From contig JOGW01000003.1 in the NCBI GenBank assembly GCA_000721375.1, forward strand, positions 434,001-498,000: a stretch of 64,000 bases of DNA. The letters run 5' to 3'. Both the position numbers and the translations under genes were made by a program. This stretch comes from Streptomyces sp. NRRL B-3428. Its GTDB lineage: Bacteria; Actinomycetota; Actinomycetes; Streptomycetales; Streptomycetaceae. This document shows, in pieces, positions 1 to 8,637 of this stretch (within the stretch, counting starts at the first letter, position 1; each line of letters begins with the position of its first letter). The notes under the pieces are model-generated. The model was not told the origin of the DNA. It saw only the letters and a list, made by a program, of their open reading frames with translations, and did not search any database.

Positions 1-2
1 GG

Positions 3-38
3 GCGGGTGGTCCGGTGCGTGCGCACCGGACCACCCGC
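3..38. terminator. Perfect 17-bp hairpin at the left edge
   Basis: Two 17-nt arms (3-19 and 22-38) are exactly complementary around a 2-nt loop. No U-tract follows on either strand. It lies 73 bp past the stop of the minus-strand gene ending at 112, so it may end that transcript or serve a gene left of the window. Confidence 0.6.
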
Positions 39-50
39 ACGTCCAGCACT

Positions 51-92
51 GGCCGACCTGCACTCGCCGACCTGCACTCGCCGACCTGCACG
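51..92. repeat. Three copies of a 14-bp tandem repeat
   Basis: The unit cgccgacctgcact occurs three times in a row with one change in the first copy and one in the last. It lies between the stop of the gene at 112 and the left-edge hairpin. No function is evident. Confidence 0.7.
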
Positions 93-111
93 GCCAACTC
101 CCGCACCGCCG

Positions 112-780
112 TCACCGATCCTTCTTGAGCTTCTCCATGAGCTGCTCGGTGTCCTCGATCAACGGCTGTCTGACCGCCTCGAAGTCGAAGGGCTTCTCGT
201 CGTACCGGGACACGTAGAGCCACAGCCGCACCACGGTCGCGCCGTCGCGTACGGACAGGGACGCAGCGTCTCCGTAGGCGGCATAGCCGAGATAGGCCTC
301 GTCACCGAGGCCGGAGACCTTCTTGACGGGTTCGAAGGGGGGCGACCAGTCCCCCTGGATCGACAGTGCCTCGAACTCGGCCGCGGGGTCGGTCTTCTTG
401 TGGAGTTCGACGGACACGGACAGCCGGCCCTGCGTATGCCGTCCGGCGAACTCGAGGTCGCACCAGGAGCGGTCGAGGGAGTCGTCCTTGCGCTGCGCGT
501 GGTGCAGCACGTCGCGCTTGCCGACGGCGGCCACCAGGTGCTGAGCCTCGGTGACCGAGCACAGATCGGCCGGCAGGACATAGCCCCGGGTGTCGGGCGC
601 GTCCGCACCGCCGAACAGCGCGAGCCCCGCCGCCCACAGCGCCGAGGCGCCGAGAGCTCCGCTCAAGGCCCCCCGGAGCCAGGGCCTGCGGGTCCGCGCG
701 GTGGTGTGATCTGCGGCCACCACATCGGCGGTCGGGGGTAACTCTCCGTCGTCGCCGACCAGTTCGGGCTCGGATATCAC
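112..780 (-). CDS. Single-pass membrane protein, tandem paralogue copy B
   Basis: A protein of 222 aa, family not recognised. The N-terminal ~35 residues are cytoplasmic-looking and begin MISEPELVGDD. One hydrophobic helix follows at about 37-57, then an extracytoplasmic domain of about 160 aa with two cysteines, probably a disulfide. The start is GTG at 780 behind a GGGGGAG ribosome site. The neighbouring gene (841-1569) is a clear paralogue: it has the same N-terminus, the same helix position and shared motifs (ELHKK, VSGLG, the LMEKLK/LMEDLK tail). The pair lies downstream of an AI-2E-type permease in the same direction and may be co-transcribed with it. The role is unknown; the architecture suits a membrane-tethered lipoprotein-like or sensor domain. 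Confidence 0.8.
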   Translation of the reverse strand: MISEPELVGDDGELPPTADVVAADHTTARTRRPWLRGALSGALGASALWAAGLALFGGADAPDTRGYVLPADLCSVTEAQHLVAAVGKRDVLHHAQRKDDSLDRSWCDLEFAGRHTQGRLSVSVELHKKTDPAAEFEALSIQGDWSPPFEPVKKVSGLGDEAYLGYAAYGDAASLSVRDGATVVRLWLYVSRYDEKPFDFEAVRQPLIEDTEQLMEKLKKDR

Positions 781-840
781 GATCTCCCCCTGTGCGTGGT
801 TCCACCACGTCCGTCCACGTCCCGTCCGCCACGGGGCGGT

Positions 841-1569
841 CTACCGCTTGAGGTCCTCCATGAGGCGCTTCATGTCCTCGATCATCAGCGCCCGTACCCC
901 GTTGAAGTCGGGCTCGGGCGGCTCCGGGGAATCGTCCTCGTCCCCCGACCAGTTGTACTCGTGGGACAGGTAGATCTTCAGGACCACGGGACCGTCGAGG
1001 ACTTCGAGCTGCGGAGAGCCGTAGCTCGACTCCGGGGTGAAGAAGGCCCGCTCCCCGAGTCCGGAGACCTCCTTGATCTCCATGGCTTCGGTCTCGTCGA
1101 ACCAGTCCGACTGGGTGGCGTTGCTCTTGAACTCCGGCTCCGGATCGACCTTCTTGTGCAGCTCCAAGGCGAGGTGTGCCGAGTACGAGACCTCCCCGTC
1201 CGGCAGCTCGTCGAACCCCCGCTCGCTCAGTCGCACCGAGCACCACGCGCGGTCGAGCGCGGGATCCTTGCGTACCGCGCGATGCTCGGGTGTCACCTTG
1301 CCGTATCTGACCTTGAGCGAAGCCAAGGTGGCCGTCGTACACAGGTCGTCGGGCAGTTGGTAGCCCTGCAGGTCGGGCTTCGAGTCGCCGGCCTGCAGCC
1401 CGTAGAGCGAGCCCGCCCAGAGCGCCGAGGCGACCAGGGCGCCGCCGAGCGCCCACAGCCAGGGCGGCCGGGGACGCGGCGGCCCGCTGCCCGGTTCGGG
1501 CGTGGCCACCACATCGGCGTACGTCGGTATCCCGGTTTCCCCACCGACCAGTTCGGGCTCGGATATCAC
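841..1569 (-). CDS. Single-pass membrane protein, tandem paralogue copy A
   Basis: A protein of 242 aa that is paralogous to the gene at 112-780. It starts MISEPELVGGE, has a transmembrane helix at about 42-60 after a Pro/Arg-rich juxtamembrane stretch, and an extracytoplasmic domain with two cysteines, the ELHKK motif and a conserved C-terminal helix. Its GTG start overlaps the TGA of a decayed AI-2E-permease fragment (1566-1715) as GTGA, so translation was once coupled to a permease gene. It is slightly longer than copy B because of an acidic Pro/Asp insertion near the C-terminus. The function is not known. Confidence 0.82.
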   Translation of the reverse strand: MISEPELVGGETGIPTYADVVATPEPGSGPPRPRPPWLWALGGALVASALWAGSLYGLQAGDSKPDLQGYQLPDDLCTTATLASLKVRYGKVTPEHRAVRKDPALDRAWCSVRLSERGFDELPDGEVSYSAHLALELHKKVDPEPEFKSNATQSDWFDETEAMEIKEVSGLGERAFFTPESSYGSPQLEVLDGPVVLKIYLSHEYNWSGDEDDSPEPPEPDFNGVRALMIEDMKRLMEDLKR

Positions 1570-1715
1570 GTTCTGTCCCCCCGCGGCTGTCCCGCAGGCT
1601 GCGGCGGTGCGGCGGCCGCGGCCGACTGCAGCGCGCTGTCCTGCGTGTATGTACGCAGGTATCCCACCACGGCGCCGGTCACCGCGACCAGAGGGACTAC
1701 GACAACCGCACCACC
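1566..1715 (-). pseudogene. 3' remnant of a duplicated AI-2E-type permease
   Basis: Read on the minus strand, about 49 codons (GGAVVVVPLVAVTGAVVGYL onward) repeat the C-terminus of the intact permease encoded just upstream (GGAVVAVPLVAVTNTVVGYL). The DNA is also similar (compare 1672-1697 with 1834-1855). The fragment begins directly after the permease stop at 1724 and ends in a TGA that overlaps the GTG of the next gene. There is no start codon or 5' part, so it is a gene relic. The simplest origin is duplication of a permease-plus-paralogue unit followed by deletion of most of one permease copy. Confidence 0.75.
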
Positions 1716-1723
1716 ATCACGTA

Positions 1724-3139
1724 TCACGCTCCGGACTCTGCGGACTCCCCGTCGGGTTCGGGTGCCCGGGCGGATGCCGAGGCCCGTTGCATCGCGGTCT
1801 CCTGCGCGTGTTGGCGCAGGTAGCCGACCACCGTGTTGGTCACCGCGACCAGAGGGACCGCGACGACGGCTCCGCCGATGCCGGCGACCAAGCCGCCGGC
1901 CGCGACGGAGAGGACCACGGCGAGGGGGTGCACACGTACCGCGCGTCCGAGGATGAACGGCTGCAGCACATGGCCCTCGATCTGCTGTACGGCGAGGACG
2001 ACGATCAGGGCCATGAGCGCGGTGAACACGCCGTGCGTGACCAGGGCGACGACCACCGCGAGCGCACCCGAGATGACCGCGCCGACCAGCGGGATGAAGG
2101 CGAAGAGGAAGATGAACACGGCGAGCGGCACGGCCATCGGGACGTCGAGGAAGTAGATGCCGATACCGATGAAGATGGCGTCGATCAGGGCCACTATCAC
2201 CGTCCCGCGCACATAGGCGGTCAGCGTGCGCCAGGCGCGCGGTCCCGCGCCGGCGACGCCCGGACGGGCCGCGGCGGGGACGAGCTTGAGGGTCCAGCCC
2301 CAGATCCGCTTGCCGTCGTAGAGCAGGAAGAGCGTGGAGAACATCGCGAGCAGGATGCCGGTGAGGACCTCCACCATCACGGTGACGCCCGCGAGTCCGA
2401 CGGATGTGATCTCCTCGGTGTTGGTGCCGATGGCTTCGCGCAGGTTCTTGGCGATGCCGTTGATCTCGTCCTCGGTGACCTGGAACGGGCTGTCGAGAAG
2501 CCAGCGTTCGAGTTCGTCGATACCGTTCTGGACCTGGTTGGAGAGGTCGTCGAGGTTCTCCATGACCTGCCAGACGACGAACCAGCCGACCAGGCCCATG
2601 ATGACGAAGCCGGAGATGAAGGTGACGGCGGTGGCGACGCCCCGCGGCAGGCCCATCCGCATCAGACGGGCGACGGTGGGCTGCAGGAGCGCGGTGATGA
2701 GCAGGGCCGCGACGAACGCGAACACCACCAGTTGTACGGAGGAGATGGCCCGCATCAGGATCCACAGCGCGCCGGCGAGCACCAGGAAGCGCCAGCCGAC
2801 CTCGGCGGCGAGCCTGATGCCCCAGGGAACCGCGGCGGCGGGGTCGGCCTTGGCCACTATGGCCGGGGCGTACGCGGGAGGCGCGGGGACCCTGTCGGCG
2901 GTGGGCGACGGCTCGGCGGCCTTGGACGTGGCCCTGGCCGGTTCTGCTTCCCCAGCCGATGCGGGAGCCGCTTCGGACGCCGGCACCGAAGCCGCAGGCT
3001 CCGTCGATACGGAGTCCGCCGATCCGGACTCCGAAGGCGCCTGCTCCGACTCCGCCCGTACCCGGCGTTCCTCAAGGAACTCGCCCATACGCGACAGACC
3101 GGCACCGGCGCTGCCCAGCCAGCCTGGCAGTCTCGACAT
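1724..3139 (-). CDS. AI-2E family transporter (PerM/YhhT-like permease)
   Basis: A polytopic membrane protein of about 471 aa. A long charged, Glu/Ala/Pro-rich cytoplasmic N-terminus (about 110 aa) precedes a UPF0118/AI-2E core of roughly eight helices with the family pattern of paired helices, an extracytoplasmic helical insert and a C-terminal GGAVVAVPLVAV segment. ATG at 3139 is chosen because GGAAG lies just before it; the longer reading has no ribosome site. Family members include exporters of AI-2 and Na+/H+ antiporters, so the substrate cannot be named. The two paralogous proteins downstream on the same strand may be partners. A relic of a second copy follows its stop. Confidence 0.9.
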   Translation of the reverse strand: MSRLPGWLGSAGAGLSRMGEFLEERRVRAESEQAPSESGSADSVSTEPAASVPASEAAPASAGEAEPARATSKAAEPSPTADRVPAPPAYAPAIVAKADPAAAVPWGIRLAAEVGWRFLVLAGALWILMRAISSVQLVVFAFVAALLITALLQPTVARLMRMGLPRGVATAVTFISGFVIMGLVGWFVVWQVMENLDDLSNQVQNGIDELERWLLDSPFQVTEDEINGIAKNLREAIGTNTEEITSVGLAGVTVMVEVLTGILLAMFSTLFLLYDGKRIWGWTLKLVPAAARPGVAGAGPRAWRTLTAYVRGTVIVALIDAIFIGIGIYFLDVPMAVPLAVFIFLFAFIPLVGAVISGALAVVVALVTHGVFTALMALIVVLAVQQIEGHVLQPFILGRAVRVHPLAVVLSVAAGGLVAGIGGAVVAVPLVAVTNTVVGYLRQHAQETAMQRASASARAPEPDGESAESGA

Positions 3140-3201
3140 GATCTTCCTTCTTCCCCCCACAGATCCCCCCGGATCCGAACGGCTTGAACCTACACGCGCG
3201 A

Positions 3202-3230
3202 AGCCCCCCACCGAAGGACGGTGAGGGGCT
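3202..3230 (-). terminator. Intrinsic terminator-like hairpin
   Basis: A 12-bp stem with one mismatch (AGCCCCCCACCG / CGGTGAGGGGCT) and a 5-nt loop lies 50 bp past the transglycosylase stop on the minus strand. It separates that gene from the permease gene. Confidence 0.7.
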
Positions 3231-3280
3231 CCGCGGAGTTGAGCGCCGGAGGAAATCCGGGGATACCGGAGGAGATCCGG

Positions 3281-4003
3281 TCAGTACCAGCGGTTCTCCT
3301 GCCAGAAGTTCCAGGCTCCGCACGGGCTGCCGTAGCGGGAGTCCATGTAGTTCAGGCCCCACTTGATCTGGGTGGCGGGGTTGGTCCGCCAGTCGGCGCC
3401 GGCCGAGACCATCTTCGAACCCGGCAGCGCCTGCATCAGGCCGTACGCGCCGGAGGACGGGTTGGTGGCCGTGTACCGCCAGCCGGACTCGTGATCCACG
3501 ATGTTGCTGAAGCACTGGAACTGGTCGGCAGGGACCATCTGCCGTGCCATCGCCTTGACTTCGGCGATGGAGTACGAGGCCTGCGTGGGGAAGCTGGAGG
3601 CATCGCGGGTGGAGGAGCGGTTCGCGGCAAGCTCTGCCTCGCGCTCCTTCGCCTTCTTCTCGGCCGCAGCCTTCTTCGCGGCTTCCTGCTTGGCGATCGC
3701 GTCCTTGGCCGCCTGCTTACGGGCGTCTTCCTCCGCGGACTTCTGCGCCGCGACGTCGGCGGCGGCAGCCTGCGCGTCGGCCTGCTGCGTCAGGGATGCG
3801 GTCTGCACCTCGACCTGCTGGCCTGCGGGTATGTCTGCGAGGAGAGTCCCTCCGTCGGCAGCTGTCGCCTCGAAGTCATCCGAGGGGTTCTGGGTGCTGC
3901 CCGAGGCAACGCCCACGACTGCGCCGACAGTGGTGACCGCGGTGGCCGAGGCCACTGCGAATCCCCGGACCGAAATCCGGCTCACACGGTTTCCTTCCAG
4001 CAT
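3281..4003 (-). CDS. Secreted lytic transglycosylase (SLT domain)
   Basis: A protein of 240 aa. The N-terminal hydrophobic segment (about 8-33) is a signal peptide or anchor. Residues ~75-145 form an Ala/Lys/Glu-rich, probably coiled-coil linker. The C-terminal ~95 residues are a transglycosylase SLT domain with the catalytic Glu in HESGW, followed by YGLMQ and the GLNYM segment. The enzyme would cleave the MurNAc-GlcNAc bond of peptidoglycan with formation of a 1,6-anhydro end, outside the membrane. It is monocistronic: terminators lie on both sides. ATG at 4003 was chosen; a GTG six codons in is possible. Confidence 0.9.
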   Translation of the reverse strand: MLEGNRVSRISVRGFAVASATAVTTVGAVVGVASGSTQNPSDDFEATAADGGTLLADIPAGQQVEVQTASLTQQADAQAAAADVAAQKSAEEDARKQAAKDAIAKQEAAKKAAAEKKAKEREAELAANRSSTRDASSFPTQASYSIAEVKAMARQMVPADQFQCFSNIVDHESGWRYTATNPSSGAYGLMQALPGSKMVSAGADWRTNPATQIKWGLNYMDSRYGSPCGAWNFWQENRWY

Positions 4004-4331
4004 CGTCCGAGGGGTGACCTTTCGGACGCAATCTTGCCCCTCGCGCTGGCTTCCGGCTGATACATGGTCACTGGAAGCACGGACCCGGTGGGGCAACTCC
4101 TGTGCGGGAGGAGCCTCTTGTGTCGCGGGTGGCATACGGCGATCTCTATGTAGTTCTGGGGTGAAACCGGTCCAACTTGCCCTGTGCCGCTGGGGGTACA
4201 GGAGTGCCGTATGCGGGGCCTGACAGGACCCAGACTCTGCCCGAACCGGACGCCGGTAGGCAATTCTGCGTTGCGTGGGAAAGCTCACACCCCGTTTACC
4301 CCTCGGGTTTCACGGAACCCCGTACGCGCGA
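4004..4331. other. Long intergenic leader of the transglycosylase gene
   Basis: This 328-bp stretch carries no credible gene. It must hold the promoter and 5' leader of the minus-strand transglycosylase. Leaders of actinobacterial cell-wall hydrolases often carry a c-di-AMP (ydaO) riboswitch. I looked for its conserved elements (GGGGAACC, GGGUGAAUC, UCAGCUAAC) in order on the minus strand and did not find them. Confidence 0.4.
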
Positions 4332-4375
4332 GAGCGCCGCGCCTGTAAGCTCTTCGGCTTACCTGCGCGGCGCTC
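4332..4375 (-). terminator. Long interrupted hairpin after the PhoH gene
   Basis: An 11-bp stem (GAGCGCCGCGC / GCGCGGCGCTC), a symmetric CT/CT internal loop, a second 6-bp stem (GTAAGC / GCTTAC) and a TCTTCG loop. It begins 27 bp beyond the PhoH stop on the minus strand and probably ends that transcript. No U-run follows. Confidence 0.7.
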
Positions 4376-4401
4376 AACTGGGGCGTAAAGCCTCAGACTT
4401 G

Positions 4402-5724
4402 CTAGATATGACCGTCTTCGAGCATTTCGGTCACCAGGGCCGCGATCTGCGAACGCTCCGAGCGCGTCAGCGTGACGTGCGCGAACAGCGGATGCCCCTT
4501 CAACTTCTCGACCACGGCGACGACTCCGTCGTAACGCCCGACCCTGAGGTTGTCGCGCTGGGCGACATCATGAGTCAGGACGACACGGGAATTCGCGCCG
4601 ATACGGGACAGAACGGTCAACAGGACGTTCCGTTCCAGGGATTGGGCCTCGTCCACGATCACGAACGCGTCATGCAGGGAGCGTCCGCGGATGTGCGTGA
4701 GCGGAAGCACCTCCAGCATCCCGCGCGCCGAGATCTCCTCGATGACCTCCTTGCCCGCGACCGACCCCAGGGTGTCGAACACGGCCTGCGCCCAAGGGCC
4801 CATCTTCTCGGCCTCGGAACCGGGCAGATAGCCGAGCTCCTGCCCGCCGACCGCGTAGAGCGGACGGAAGACCATCACCTTCTGGTGCTGGCGCCGCTCA
4901 AGGACCGCCTCGAGTCCCGCGCAGAGCGCGAGCGCGGACTTGCCGGTGCCTGCCCGGCCGCCCATCGAGATGATGCCCACGTCGGGGTCGAGCAGCAGAT
5001 CCAGCGCAATGCGCTGCTCCGCGCTGCGGCCCTTGATGCCGAAGGCCTCACGGTCGCCGCGCACGAGCCGGACGTTGCCGTCCGGTGTGACACGGCCGAG
5101 CGCCTTGCCGCGCTCCGAGTTGAGCACCAGGCCCGTGTGCACGGGCAGGTCGGACGCCTCCGGCACATACAGCCGCTGCTCCTCGTAGAGGAGATCGACT
5201 TGCTCGCCGGAGAGGTCGAGTTCGGACATTCCGGTCCAGCCGGACTCCGTGATGGCGAGCTCGGCGCGGTACTCCTCGGCGAGGAGGCCGACCGAGCTTG
5301 CCTTGATACGGAGCGGAAGGTCCTTGGAGACGACGGTGACGTCGTATCCCTCGGCCTGGAGGTTGCGGGCGACGGCGAGGATCCGGGAGTCGTTGTCGCC
5401 CAGGCGGTAGCCGGCCGGGAGTACACCCGGGTCGGAGTGGTTGAGCTCGACACGAAGAGTGCCGCCCAGTTCCCCGAGGGGGATGGGGGCGTCGAGCCTG
5501 CCGTAGCGGACGCGGTAGTCGTCGAGCCGGCGCAAGGCCTGCCGGGCGAAGTAACCGAGCTCCGGGTGATGACGTTTCGCCTCGAGCTCCGTGACGACCA
5601 CGATCGGGAGAACGACTTCGTGTTCGTCGAAACGGTGCAGGGCGCCCGGGTCGGCCAGCAGGACGCTGGTATCGAGAACATAGGTGCGCCTGTCGGGCAT
5701 GCGGCGCTTAGTGCTGGTCACCAC
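4402..5724 (-). CDS. PIN domain-PhoH family ATPase (PhoH2 type)
   Basis: A protein of 440 aa with two domains. The N-terminal ~145 residues are a PIN-type nuclease domain: acidic residues in [10 protein letters not shown], in TELE and in GDNDSRI match the metal site. The C-terminal half is a PhoH P-loop ATPase with Walker [10 protein letters not shown] and Walker B FVIVDEAQ. PhoH2 proteins of actinobacteria are reported as RNA helicase/RNases, sometimes paired with a small antitoxin gene. No such antitoxin gene is visible next to this one. It is flanked by a hairpin downstream and a 337-bp leader region upstream, so it is probably transcribed alone. Confidence 0.93.
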   Translation of the reverse strand: MVTSTKRRMPDRRTYVLDTSVLLADPGALHRFDEHEVVLPIVVVTELEAKRHHPELGYFARQALRRLDDYRVRYGRLDAPIPLGELGGTLRVELNHSDPGVLPAGYRLGDNDSRILAVARNLQAEGYDVTVVSKDLPLRIKASSVGLLAEEYRAELAITESGWTGMSELDLSGEQVDLLYEEQRLYVPEASDLPVHTGLVLNSERGKALGRVTPDGNVRLVRGDREAFGIKGRSAEQRIALDLLLDPDVGIISMGGRAGTGKSALALCAGLEAVLERRQHQKVMVFRPLYAVGGQELGYLPGSEAEKMGPWAQAVFDTLGSVAGKEVIEEISARGMLEVLPLTHIRGRSLHDAFVIVDEAQSLERNVLLTVLSRIGANSRVVLTHDVAQRDNLRVGRYDGVVAVVEKLKGHPLFAHVTLTRSERSQIAALVTEMLEDGHI

Positions 5725-6061
5725 GGAAGGACGTACCCCCTCAGCAGAGGTCGGGGAGCGACGACGTCGCGGGCTTTCCCGGACCGGTCGGCCTCAACGG
5801 GCCGGAGACCGGCCCTGCTGCTCGCCTGGAGTCGCCGCACTTGCGTACGGTCCACCTGGTGCAAAGGGCCTCCCGGGTGAGCGGGCTCTATGCCGCTCAC
5901 TGAGATACGGCATCCGTTTGTCGGACGCCGACCTGGAAGGGATATTCCCTCGAACACGCGAAGCCATGCAATGGCATATGACGTCGCGTTGGTTAACTGC
6001 CGGTGACGTGTGTCACCGACCCGGCGGGAGGCGCCCCTCCAGCCCCCCGGTACCCGGCACG
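5725..6061. other. Intergenic region between the PhoH and cis-prenyl transferase genes
   Basis: No gene is supported in these 337 bp. It should hold the PhoH promoter and the end of the transferase transcript. The one clear element is the palindrome at 6001-6018. Confidence 0.5.
6001..6018. promoter_or_regulatory. Palindrome fitting a Crp-type site
   Basis: CGGTGACGTGTGTCACCG is a perfect 7-4-7 inverted repeat and fits the pattern GTG-N6-GNCAC described for the Streptomyces cAMP receptor protein. It lies 278 bp upstream of the PhoH start and 44 bp past the stop of the transferase gene. It could instead be a short terminator hairpin for the latter. Confidence 0.35.
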
Positions 6062-6847
6062 CTACGCGCCGAAGCGCCGATGCCGAGCCGCGTAGTCACG
6101 GAGCGCGCGCAGGAAATCCACCTTGCGGAACGCCGGCCAGAAGACCTCGCAGAAGTAGTACTCCGACAGGGCCGACTGCCACAGCATGAACCCGGAGAGC
6201 CGCTGCTCCCCCGAGGTGCGGATGATCAGATCCGGATCGGGCTGCGCACTCGTATACAGGTGCTTGCCGATCGTCTCGACATCCACCGCCTGCGCGGCCT
6301 GCTCCAGGGACACCCCCCGATCGGCCGCGTCGAGCAGCATCGAGCGCACCGCGTCCGCGATCTCCTGCCGCCCGCCGTACCCGATCGCGACGTTCACGAG
6401 TATCCCCGTGTTGGCGCGCGAAGCCTCTTCCGCTTCCTTGAGCACGTTCTGCAGACCCGAGGGCAGCACATGCGTGGTCCCCACGTGGTGCACACGCCAG
6501 CGTCCGTCACGTGCCAGGGAGCGGACCGTGTCCTCGATGATGCCGAGGAGCGGGACCAGCTCCTCCTTGGGGCGGTCGAAGTTGTCCGTCGACAGCAGCC
6601 ACAGGGTGACCACCTCGACATCGGTCTCCGAGCACCAGCCCAGGAACTCGCCGATCTTGTCCGCCCCGGCCTGGTGGCCCTGGGCGGTGGTGGAGCCCGC
6701 GGCCTTGGCCCAGCGCCGGTTGCCGTCCATGATCACGCCGATGTGCTTGGGCACCTGGTCGTGGTCCAGGTGGCCCTCCACGCGGCTCGCGTACAGCCTG
6801 ACCAGCAGGCCGCGCAGCCTGTCGCGCAGGCTTGAAAAACCAGCCAC
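6062..6847 (-). CDS. uppS: Isoprenyl (cis-polyprenyl) diphosphate transferase
   Basis: A protein of 261 aa of the undecaprenyl diphosphate synthase family. It condenses isopentenyl diphosphate with an allylic diphosphate in cis to make the lipid carrier for cell-wall precursors, or its short Z,E-farnesyl primer. It has the IMDGNRRWA motif at about 39-47 (catalytic Asp, substrate-binding Asn and Arg), the LSTDNFDR segment, the NVAIGYGGRQE block and the C-terminal DLIIRTSGEQRLSGFMLWQ motif. The basic N-terminus suits peripheral membrane binding. Streptomyces often carry two paralogues, so product chain length is not assigned. Confidence 0.95.
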   Translation of the reverse strand: MAGFSSLRDRLRGLLVRLYASRVEGHLDHDQVPKHIGVIMDGNRRWAKAAGSTTAQGHQAGADKIGEFLGWCSETDVEVVTLWLLSTDNFDRPKEELVPLLGIIEDTVRSLARDGRWRVHHVGTTHVLPSGLQNVLKEAEEASRANTGILVNVAIGYGGRQEIADAVRSMLLDAADRGVSLEQAAQAVDVETIGKHLYTSAQPDPDLIIRTSGEQRLSGFMLWQSALSEYYFCEVFWPAFRKVDFLRALRDYAARHRRFGA

Positions 6848-6959
6848 GTTCGTTTCAGCCCCTCACGTGCAGACGGCAGTCCCCAAGCGCGAAAGCCTAC
6901 CGCCGTAAACGGAGGCTCGGCCGCCGGGTGTGTCACAGCTCTGACGTAACTTCGTCTGT

Positions 6960-7997
6960 ATGAACGACTCCTCCCCCTACGCCGCATCGGCCGACCGGTA
7001 CGACTCCATGGAGTACCGCCGCACCGGCCGCAGCGGTCTGAAGCTGCCCGCGATCTCGCTCGGGCTGTGGCACAACTTCGGTGACGACCGGGGCCTGGAA
7101 TCGCAGCGCGCCATTCTGCGCCGCGCCTTCGACCTGGGCGTCACCCACTTCGATCTCGCCAACAACTACGGACCGCCGCCGGGCAGCGCCGAGTTGAACT
7201 TCGGCAAGCTGCTCAAGCAGGACTTCGCCCCGTACCGGGACGAGCTGGTCATCTCCTCCAAGGCCGGGTATCTGATGCACCCGGGCCCGTACGGAGAGTG
7301 GGGCAGCCGCAAGTACCTGCTGTCCTCGCTGGACAACTCGCTCCAGCGGATGGGTCTCGACTACGTCGACATCTTCTACTCGCACCGCTTCGATCCGCAG
7401 ACCCCGCTCGAGGAGACGATGGGCGCGCTGGCGTCCGCGGTGCAGCAGGGCAAGGCGCTGTACGTCGGCATCTCCTCCTATACGAGTGAGCAGTCGCGGG
7501 AAGCGGCGCGCATCCTCCAGGAGATGGGGGTACGTCCGCTCATCCATCAGCCCTCGTACTCGATGATCAACCGCTGGACGGAGGAGGACGGGCTGCTCGA
7601 CGTCCTCGAAGAGGCGGGCATGGGCTGTATCTCCTTCGTGCCGCTGGCGCAGGGGCTGCTCACCGGCAAGTACCTGAAGGGGATCCCGGAGGGTTCGCGG
7701 GCGACGCAGGGCAAGTCGCTCAATCCGGACCTGCTGAGCGACGAGGTGGTCCGCCGTCTGAACGGTCTCAACGACATCGCCGCTTCCCGCGGCCAGTCCC
7801 TCGCGCAGCTGGCACTCAACTGGGTGCTGCGGGACGAGCGGATGACGTCGGCGCTGATCGGTGCGTCGAGCGTCGCGCAGCTCGAGGAGAACGTGGCGGC
7901 GCTGAGCGGCGCGAAGCTCACGGAGTCGGAGCTGGCGGCGATCGACGAGTTCGCGGTGTCGACGCCGGGGACGAACATCTGGGCGGGCCGCTCCTGA
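6960..7997 (+). CDS. Aldo/keto reductase, glyceraldehyde-3-phosphate reductase-like
   Basis: A protein of 345 aa with a full-length aldo/keto reductase TIM barrel. The catalytic Asp and Tyr are in DLANNYGPPPGSAE, Lys in ISSKAGY and His in YSHRFDP. The GPPPGSAE segment and overall length match the YghZ/L-glyceraldehyde-3-phosphate reductase group, which reduces reactive aldehydes with NADPH. It reads away from the cis-prenyl transferase gene and is followed by a strong hairpin, so it is probably monocistronic. Confidence 0.93.
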   Translation: MNDSSPYAASADRYDSMEYRRTGRSGLKLPAISLGLWHNFGDDRGLESQRAILRRAFDLGVTHFDLANNYGPPPGSAELNFGKLLKQDFAPYRDELVISSKAGYLMHPGPYGEWGSRKYLLSSLDNSLQRMGLDYVDIFYSHRFDPQTPLEETMGALASAVQQGKALYVGISSYTSEQSREAARILQEMGVRPLIHQPSYSMINRWTEEDGLLDVLEEAGMGCISFVPLAQGLLTGKYLKGIPEGSRATQGKSLNPDLLSDEVVRRLNGLNDIAASRGQSLAQLALNWVLRDERMTSALIGASSVAQLEENVAALSGAKLTESELAAIDEFAVSTPGTNIWAGRS

Positions 7998-8004
7998 GTG
8001 CGGT

Positions 8005-8029
8005 GGCGGGGGCCGTCACGGCCCCCGCC
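8005..8029. terminator. GC-rich hairpin between convergent genes
   Basis: A 12-nt arm GGCGGGGGCCGT pairs with ACGGCCCCCGCC around a single C. It sits directly after the reductase stop and immediately before the stop of the convergent minus-strand gene, so it may serve both. Confidence 0.65.
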
Positions 8030-8443
8030 TCACTCCCCTGTGACCTGCATCCCGGCCGCGGGGCTCGGGCGGTTGAACCAGGTGCCGCTCTCGGGCAGCA
8101 GGAGCAGCACGATGACCGGGGCGGCCAGCGCGATCCGCAGCGCGACGACCACGTACTCCCCGGGTGTGACCGCTTCTTCCAGGGCGGAGATCGACCCCGC
8201 GGCGCAGAAGCCGAGCAGGGCGACGGTCCACCAGCGCATACGGTTCCTGGCACCCGAGGGGAAGCGCAGCGCGAAGGCCGCGGCGATCCATGTGGGCGCC
8301 CAGGACGCGAACAGGTGACCCTGCCGGTACGAACTGGCGTCTTCCGTCTGGACGAGGAAGGCGAACGCACCGAAAGCGCCCAAGGTCACCGCCAGTATGT
8401 GGGCGATGTACACGGGGCCGGGCATCTTGATCTTGGCGGTCAT
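8030..8443 (-). CDS. Small four-helix membrane protein
   Basis: A protein of 137 aa with about four hydrophobic helices (about 10-31, 43-62, 70-88, 92-115) and no recognisable family. ATG at 8443 gives the shortest leader before the first helix; an ATG six codons later is possible, and neither has a good ribosome site. A strong minus-strand terminator at 8532-8578 separates it from the prepilin peptidase gene upstream. Confidence 0.6.
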   Translation of the reverse strand: MTAKIKMPGPVYIAHILAVTLGAFGAFAFLVQTEDASSYRQGHLFASWAPTWIAAAFALRFPSGARNRMRWWTVALLGFCAAGSISALEEAVTPGEYVVVALRIALAAPVIVLLLLPESGTWFNRPSPAAGMQVTGE

Positions 8444-8531
8444 GCCAGGAGAGTTGCGGGGCCAGGGGCGACGAATAGGAGCCCCTGGAACCCCGGGCGA
8501 CAGGGACCTCGAACGCCCCGCCCCGCTGGGG

Positions 8532-8578
8532 GAAAAGAAAAACGGGCCGGTCCGTGGGGGGGGAGACGGACCGGCCCG
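8532..8578 (-). terminator. Strong intrinsic terminator after the prepilin peptidase gene
   Basis: A perfect 13-bp stem (8543-8555 with 8566-8578) and a G-rich loop. On the minus strand it is followed by a T-rich run (complement of 8532-8542). This is the most canonical rho-independent terminator seen in the window. Confidence 0.88.
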
Positions 8579-8637
8579 AGGGGGGGTTTCCACCATAACC
8601 CTTCGTAAGGGGTGCTGTGTGCATCGGCGTGGCGCAA

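Noticed and set aside
302..1456. Long open frame on the minus strand across the first two genes
   Set aside because: It is an antiparallel frame of high-GC DNA and lies inside the two paralogous genes, which have better starts and shared sequence.
4004..4331. c-di-AMP (ydaO) riboswitch upstream of the transglycosylase
   Set aside because: Such riboswitches precede cell-wall hydrolase genes in actinobacteria. I could not find the conserved elements in order on the minus strand; only an isolated GGGGTGAAACCGG on the wrong strand. A covariance-model search would settle it.
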